Origin: Mesorhizobium sp. M2E.F.Ca.ET.219.01.1.1 | GTDB lineage: Bacteria; Pseudomonadota; Alphaproteobacteria; Rhizobiales; Rhizobiaceae | DNA length: 64,000 nucleotides | Direction of reading: 5' to 3' | Assembly (NCBI RefSeq): GCF_004016445.2 | Contig: NZ_SADT02000005.1 | Location: 186,001-250,000 of the forward strand | Notes under the pieces: generated by a model | What the model was told of the DNA's origin: nothing | What the model saw: the letters and a program-made list of their open reading frames with translations, nothing else | Databases searched by the model: none | Part shown: positions 60,598-64,000 of the stretch, in pieces | How positions within the stretch are numbered: position 1 is the first letter of the stretch | How the letters are laid out: the number at the start of each line of letters is the position of its first letter | Position numbers and translations under genes: made by a program

Positions 60598-61260
60598 ATG
60601 GCATTCAAACATCGTTTTGCCGCAGCCCCCGTTGTTTTCGCAGCCCTCATCTTTTTCCTTGGCCTTTGCGGCGCCATTTCGTCGGCGCGCGCCGCCACCT
60701 TCACCATCGTCGGCTTCGGCGACAGCCTGATGGCGGGCTACAGCCTTGGCCCTGGCCAGGGTTTCACCGACAGGCTGCAGGCAGCCTTGAAGGCGAAGGG
60801 CCTTGATGTCACCGTGGCCAATGCCGGCGTGTCGGGCGACACCTCGAGCGGCGGGCTGGCGCGGCTCGACTGGTCGGTGCCGGACGGCACAAGGCTGGTT
60901 ATCCTCGAGCTCGGCGCCAACGACATGCTGCGTGGCCTTTCACCCGACATCGCTGAGAAGAACCTCGACGCCATGCTTGGCAAGCTGAGAGAGCGCAAGA
61001 TCGCGGTGCTGCTCGCCGGCATGCGTGCCGCGCCCAATCTCGGCGCCGACTACCAGAAGACGTTCGACGCCATCTATCCGCGGCTCGCCGAAAAATACGG
61101 CGTTCCGCTCTATCCGTTCTTCCTCGACGGAGTCGCCGGCCACGCCGACCTGCAGCTGGAGGACGGCCTGCATCCCAATCCCAAGGGGGTCGACATCATG
61201 GTCGACCGCATCCTCCCGGTGGTCGAGAAGGCCATCGCGGACAATGGCGGTGCGTCGTGA
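60598..61260 (+). CDS. tesA: Periplasmic arylesterase/lysophospholipase TesA
   Basis: A 220-residue SGNH hydrolase. The signal peptide PVVFAALIFFLGLCGAISSA ends at ARA near residue 33. The catalytic blocks are IVGFGDSLMAGYSL (Ser), ANAGVSGDTSSGG (Gly), LELGANDMLRGL (Asn) and LEDGLHPNPKGVDI (Asp-His). It is a multifunctional esterase of the periplasm. ATG 60598 directly precedes the signal. Divergent from ybbA-ybbP with about 80 bp between, which must hold both promoters. Confidence 0.95.
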   Translation: MAFKHRFAAAPVVFAALIFFLGLCGAISSARAATFTIVGFGDSLMAGYSLGPGQGFTDRLQAALKAKGLDVTVANAGVSGDTSSGGLARLDWSVPDGTRLVILELGANDMLRGLSPDIAEKNLDAMLGKLRERKIAVLLAGMRAAPNLGADYQKTFDAIYPRLAEKYGVPLYPFFLDGVAGHADLQLEDGLHPNPKGVDIMVDRILPVVEKAIADNGGAS

Positions 61261-61378
61261 GACCGAAAAGTCACGCTTTCCGCTGGGGAAACTTTGTGGA
61301 CAACAAACCGCTTGCCCCGCGCCTGCATCGATGATTCGCTAGGGCCGAGAGTTTCGATTCGAGGACAGGAGGCTTCAC

Positions 61379-61972
61379 ATGCCACGTCTTTTCACCGCCC
61401 TCGAAATTCCGCGTGATGCCGCTCTCTCCTTGTCCCTGCTCCGGGGCGGGCTGCCCGGAGCGCGCTGGATCGATGTCGAAAACTACCATCTGACGCTGCG
61501 CTTCATCGGCGATGTCGAAGGTCATGTCGCCGACGAGATCGCCAACGCCCTCGACAGGGTTGACCGCCCCTCTTTCCAGATGACGCTCTCCGGCGTCGGC
61601 GCCTTCGGCGGCAAGAAACCGCATGCGGTGTGGGCCGGCGTGTCCGCCTCGCCGGACCTTGTCGCGCTGCAGGGGGAAATCGACCGCATCTGCCAGCGGC
61701 TCGGCCTGCCGGCGGATCCACGCAAATTCTCGCCGCATGTGACGCTGGCGCGCCTGCGCAATGCGAGCCCGCTCGATGTCGCGCAATATCTTTCGGCGCG
61801 CGGCAATTTCGCCGCACTTCCCTTCCGCGTCGGCCGCTTCGTCCTGATGTCGTCGCGCGATTCGGTCGGCGGCGGCCCCTACATCGTCGAGGAAGCCTGG
61901 CCGCTGGTCGGCGAAACGCTGGCCTCGAGCCGCTTCGCCAGCGCCTCCGACGCCTCGCGGATCATGCGGTAG
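61379..61972 (+). CDS. thpR: RNA 2',3'-cyclic phosphodiesterase
   Basis: A 197-residue 2H phosphoesterase (LigT/ThpR family) that opens 2',3'-cyclic ends of RNA. The two HxTx motifs are visible: ENYHLTLRFIGDVEG and FSPHVTLARLRN. The N terminus MPRLFTALEIPRDAALSLSL is canonical. ACAGGAGG precedes the ATG. Its last ~94 bp overlap the end of the convergent, frameshifted phosphatase gene. Confidence 0.93.
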   Translation: MPRLFTALEIPRDAALSLSLLRGGLPGARWIDVENYHLTLRFIGDVEGHVADEIANALDRVDRPSFQMTLSGVGAFGGKKPHAVWAGVSASPDLVALQGEIDRICQRLGLPADPRKFSPHVTLARLRNASPLDVAQYLSARGNFAALPFRVGRFVLMSSRDSVGGGPYIVEEAWPLVGETLASSRFASASDASRIMR

Positions 61973-62392
61973 ACCGAGGCGAAGGCCTCGGCGCCGTCAT
62001 AATAGGGATCCGGCACGTCCGCGGCCTTCCCCGTGGCGAAGTCCAGATAAAGATGAATCCGGTCTCGCGCGGCCGACGGCGCCAGCGTCTTGAGGTCGCG
62101 CACATTGGCGCGGTCCATGCCGAGGATCAGGTCGAAGCGCGAAAAATCCTCCGGCAGTACCTTGCGCCCTCTGCCCTGAAATGTCGACGCCATGCCTCGA
62201 GGCCACCGCGATCGAGCGCCGGTCGGGCTCTTGCCCCGCGTGCCAGCCACCGGTCCCGGCCGAATCGAGCAGCATAACGCGGCCCCGGCCGCGCTCGGCC
62301 CAGACGGTGCGAAACACGCCCTCGGCCAGCGGCGAGCGGCAGATGTTGCCGAGGCAGACGAACAGAACCGAATTTATGGGCTTTATGCTCAT
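61879..62392 (-). pseudogene. Low-molecular-weight protein-tyrosine phosphatase, frameshifted
   Basis: The N-terminal part, starting at ATG 62392, has the P-loop SVLFVCLGNICRSPLAEGVF and continues to GVDISGQRA. The C-terminal part, in another frame, resumes with RKVLPEDFSRFDLILGMDRA and carries the catalytic acid in VPDPYYDGAEAF, ending at 61879. Both halves are well conserved. The junction near 62165-62172 (GAGGGCGCAAGG on the minus strand) fits loss of two bases from a GCGCGC run. The total of 514 bp is two short of a whole number of codons. It could be a real mutation or a sequencing error. Confidence 0.85.
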
Positions 62393-62495
62393 GCGATATG
62401 CGCCGTTTGTGCATTTGGAAGCCCAAAACGCAAAGCAGCTTTGGGCGACTTGCATTATGGTGAGGGCCAAATTCGAGATAGCACGGGAAGTCATC

Positions 62496-62789
62496 ATGAC
62501 GAGAGAAAAACTCAGCAAGGAGGCGATCGCCGCCGCTCTGGCCGAGCTCGACGGCTGGTCGCTCGCAGCCGACGGCGCCTCGATCAAGCGCAGCTTCGTC
62601 TTCAAGAATTTCTCCGAGGCCTTCGCCTTCATGACGCGCGTGGCGCTGGCGGCCGAAAAGATGGACCATCACCCGGATTGGTCCAATGTCTACAAGACTG
62701 TCGACGTGACGCTGAACACCCATGACGCCGGCGGCGTGACGGCGCTCGACATCGAGCTGGCAAAGCGGATGAACCGGTATTTCGGGTAG
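62496..62789 (+). CDS. Pterin-4a-carbinolamine dehydratase
   Basis: A 97-residue protein of the PCD/DCoH family, which dehydrates 4a-hydroxytetrahydrobiopterin. The catalytic motif is AEKMDHHPDWSNVYKTVDV with the His-His-Pro and Trp residues, followed by LNTHDAGGVTALDIELAKRM. ATG 62496 is supported by the family start (LSKEAIAAALAELDGW). No phenylalanine hydroxylase gene is in the window. It is divergent from the broken phosphatase gene. Confidence 0.93.
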   Translation: MTREKLSKEAIAAALAELDGWSLAADGASIKRSFVFKNFSEAFAFMTRVALAAEKMDHHPDWSNVYKTVDVTLNTHDAGGVTALDIELAKRMNRYFG

Positions 62790-62841
62790 GTCGTCGGGAG
62801 GCCGCCTCGACTCCGTAGCGTTGGTGGAGATGCCTTGAAAT

Positions 62842-62916
62842 GGCGATTGGCGAAAGTCGGCGTGACGTCTGATCTCCCCCCTTGTGGGGGAGATGGCCGG
62901 CAGGCCAGAGGGGGGC
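62842..62916. repeat. Half copy of palindromic repeat family A
   Basis: GGCGATTGGCGAAAGTCGG is followed by ATCTCCCCCCTTGTGGGGGA and GATGGCCGGCAGGCCAGAG: the centre and right arm of family A. The left arm is missing. It lies between the PCD and DUF1232 genes. Confidence 0.8.
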
Positions 62917-63056
62917 GCGAAGGATCACGACCGATCTCACGGGAGTCCGATTTTCTGAGTCCAAACCCTGCCAACTCTTGCAGCGCCATGTCGCTTCCCC
63001 CACATCTTTCGCGGCGGATCGGCACGCATGGGTTGCGCGCCGCCAAGGAGCGATGG

Positions 63057-63419
63057 ATGACGCAAGGTTCCGGTTTCGATTTCTTCGGCTTCGGCGACAA
63101 GCTTGCCGGCGAAGGCGAGGTCCGCGAGAAGTTCTGGCGCACCGCCAAGAAAGCGGCGCGGCAGATCCCGTTCATGGACGAGGTGGTCGCCGCCTATTAC
63201 TGCGCCATGGACAAAGACACGCCGCTGCGCGCCAAGGGCATCCTCATCGCCGCGCTCGGCTATTTCGTCCTGCCGGTCGACTTCATCCCCGACTTCATCG
63301 TTGGCCTCGGCTTCACCGACGACCTTGCCGTGCTCACCGCCGCGATCACCGCCGTCAGCGCCCATATCACGCCTGCCCACAGGCAGGCCGCCAGGGAGGC
63401 GCTGGCTGACCGGAACTGA
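63057..63419 (+). CDS. YkvA family protein (DUF1232)
   Basis: A 120-residue protein with the DUF1232 core LRAKGILIAALGYFVLPVDF followed by IPDFIVGLGFTDDLAVLTAA, i.e. a short hydrophobic hairpin with the YxxxPxDxIPD motif. The cellular role is unknown. ATG 63057 follows AAGGAGCG; an upstream in-frame extension to 62835 runs into the half repeat A. Confidence 0.88.
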   Translation: MTQGSGFDFFGFGDKLAGEGEVREKFWRTAKKAARQIPFMDEVVAAYYCAMDKDTPLRAKGILIAALGYFVLPVDFIPDFIVGLGFTDDLAVLTAAITAVSAHITPAHRQAAREALADRN

Positions 63420-63666
63420 TCGCGACCCGACCGAAAATCAGCGCGTGCGAAAAGACAAACTCTTGCCGTTTTCGTGGCATCCAACTCCGCGCCGGGACAA
63501 CGCGCTGACAACCACAGGCGGCAGCGCGAAAGTGGCGGTTTCCTGGGGTGAGCTCCTTTTCTTCGAGGACAATTCACCGTTTGGTAACCCTGATTAAATC
63601 AAAATGAAGCGACGGCAGGACGCCCAAGCGGCCCGCCTCCGCACCATATGGAATACGGGAAGAACG

Positions 63667-64000
63667 ATGCGCGGATTGATTGCTACAGTTTCCAGCCTGG
63701 TCCTGGTGGCCGCTTTCGCTGCCCCGGCGCTGGCGCAGCAGGCGACCAAGATCGGCCAGCACAATGCCTGGGGCACCTACAGCTATCAGTCGCAGGCCGG
63801 CAAGGTCTGCTATGTGCTGACCGTGCCGACCGACAAGCAGCCGCCGTCGCTCGACCATGGCGACATGTTCTTCTTCGTCAGCCAGCGTCCGGGGCAGCAG
63901 GTCTCCTACGAGCCGCAGTTCATCGCCGGCTACAATTTCCAGGAAGGCTCGAAGGCCACCGTCACCATCGACAAGAAGACCTTCTCGATGTTCACCCGCG
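63667..64000 (+). CDS. IalB-like secreted protein (partial, runs off the window)
   Basis: At least 111 residues are visible. Signal peptide SLVLVAAFAAPALAQQ is cleaved near residue 24. The mature part (HNAWGTYSYQSQAGKVCYVL, then MFFFVSQRPGQQVSYEPQFI and KATVTIDKKTFSMF) fits the invasion-associated-locus-B family of periplasmic proteins common in Rhizobiales. The 3' end is beyond the window. The role in free-living or symbiotic bacteria is not known. Confidence 0.8.
   Translation, partial: MRGLIATVSSLVLVAAFAAPALAQQATKIGQHNAWGTYSYQSQAGKVCYVLTVPTDKQPPSLDHGDMFFFVSQRPGQQVSYEPQFIAGYNFQEGSKATVTIDKKTFSMFTR

Overview
The window looks like a chromosomal core region of a Mesorhizobium-like alphaproteobacterium (Rhizobiales). 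The evidence is the high GC content, the sdhCDAB, mdh-sucC-sucD-sucA-sucB-lpdA and rimM-trmD-rplS gene groups, an Omp19-like lipoprotein, DUF1127, DUF2794 and IalB-type genes, and several families of short palindromic intergenic repeats typical of rhizobia. I see no rRNA, tRNA, CRISPR array, prophage or transposase gene. The assignment rests on protein and gene-order recognition only.

Layout. 0-5.5 kb: OsmC, YceH and the succinate dehydrogenase operon, with a DUF3052 gene between sdhA and sdhB. 5.7-9.9 kb: small secreted proteins and two tandem membrane diguanylate cyclases. 10-16 kb: leuC, a methyltransferase, an amino-acid ABC permease and binding protein, and the ohr-ohrR operon with a clear promoter-operator. 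16-20 kb: rplS, trmD and rimM, with a TSUP exporter gene inserted in opposite orientation, then xerC. 20-26.5 kb: a TraB/GumN protein, a Pro-Ala-rich membrane protein, an acetolactate-synthase-like enzyme, lpdA and an SDR. 26.5-35 kb: sucB, sucA, sucD, two small genes, sucC and mdh. 35-45.6 kb: zapE, an Omp19-like lipoprotein, a metallo-hydrolase, dapF, mtaB, ftsY, yciB and two flavoproteins. 45.8-50.3 kb: a tautomerase, an SMP-30 protein, DUF1127, and the cytochrome c maturation genes ccmG, ccmD, ccmB and ccmA. 50.5-57 kb: acnA, a ceramidase-family remnant, DUF1223, DUF2794, a GNAT and a Bax-inhibitor-1 protein. 57-64 kb: the ybbP-ybbA/tesA cluster, thpR, a frameshifted low-molecular-weight phosphatase, a PCD protein, a DUF1232 protein and the start of an IalB-like gene.

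Functionally the window is dominated by the TCA cycle: aconitase, 2-oxoglutarate dehydrogenase E1, E2 and E3, succinyl-CoA synthetase, succinate dehydrogenase and malate dehydrogenase. Electron-transport maturation (ccm), translation factors and stress proteins accompany it.

The unusual content is in the repeats. Two copies of a 126-bp palindromic element lie in frame inside ftsY. Three hairpin elements built from 7- or 8-bp tandem units start within a few bases of stop codons. A 142-bp palindrome abuts TAG stop codons, and one copy sits where ccmC would be expected between ccmB and ccmD. Two genes, LMW-PTP and a ceramidase-family gene, appear broken.
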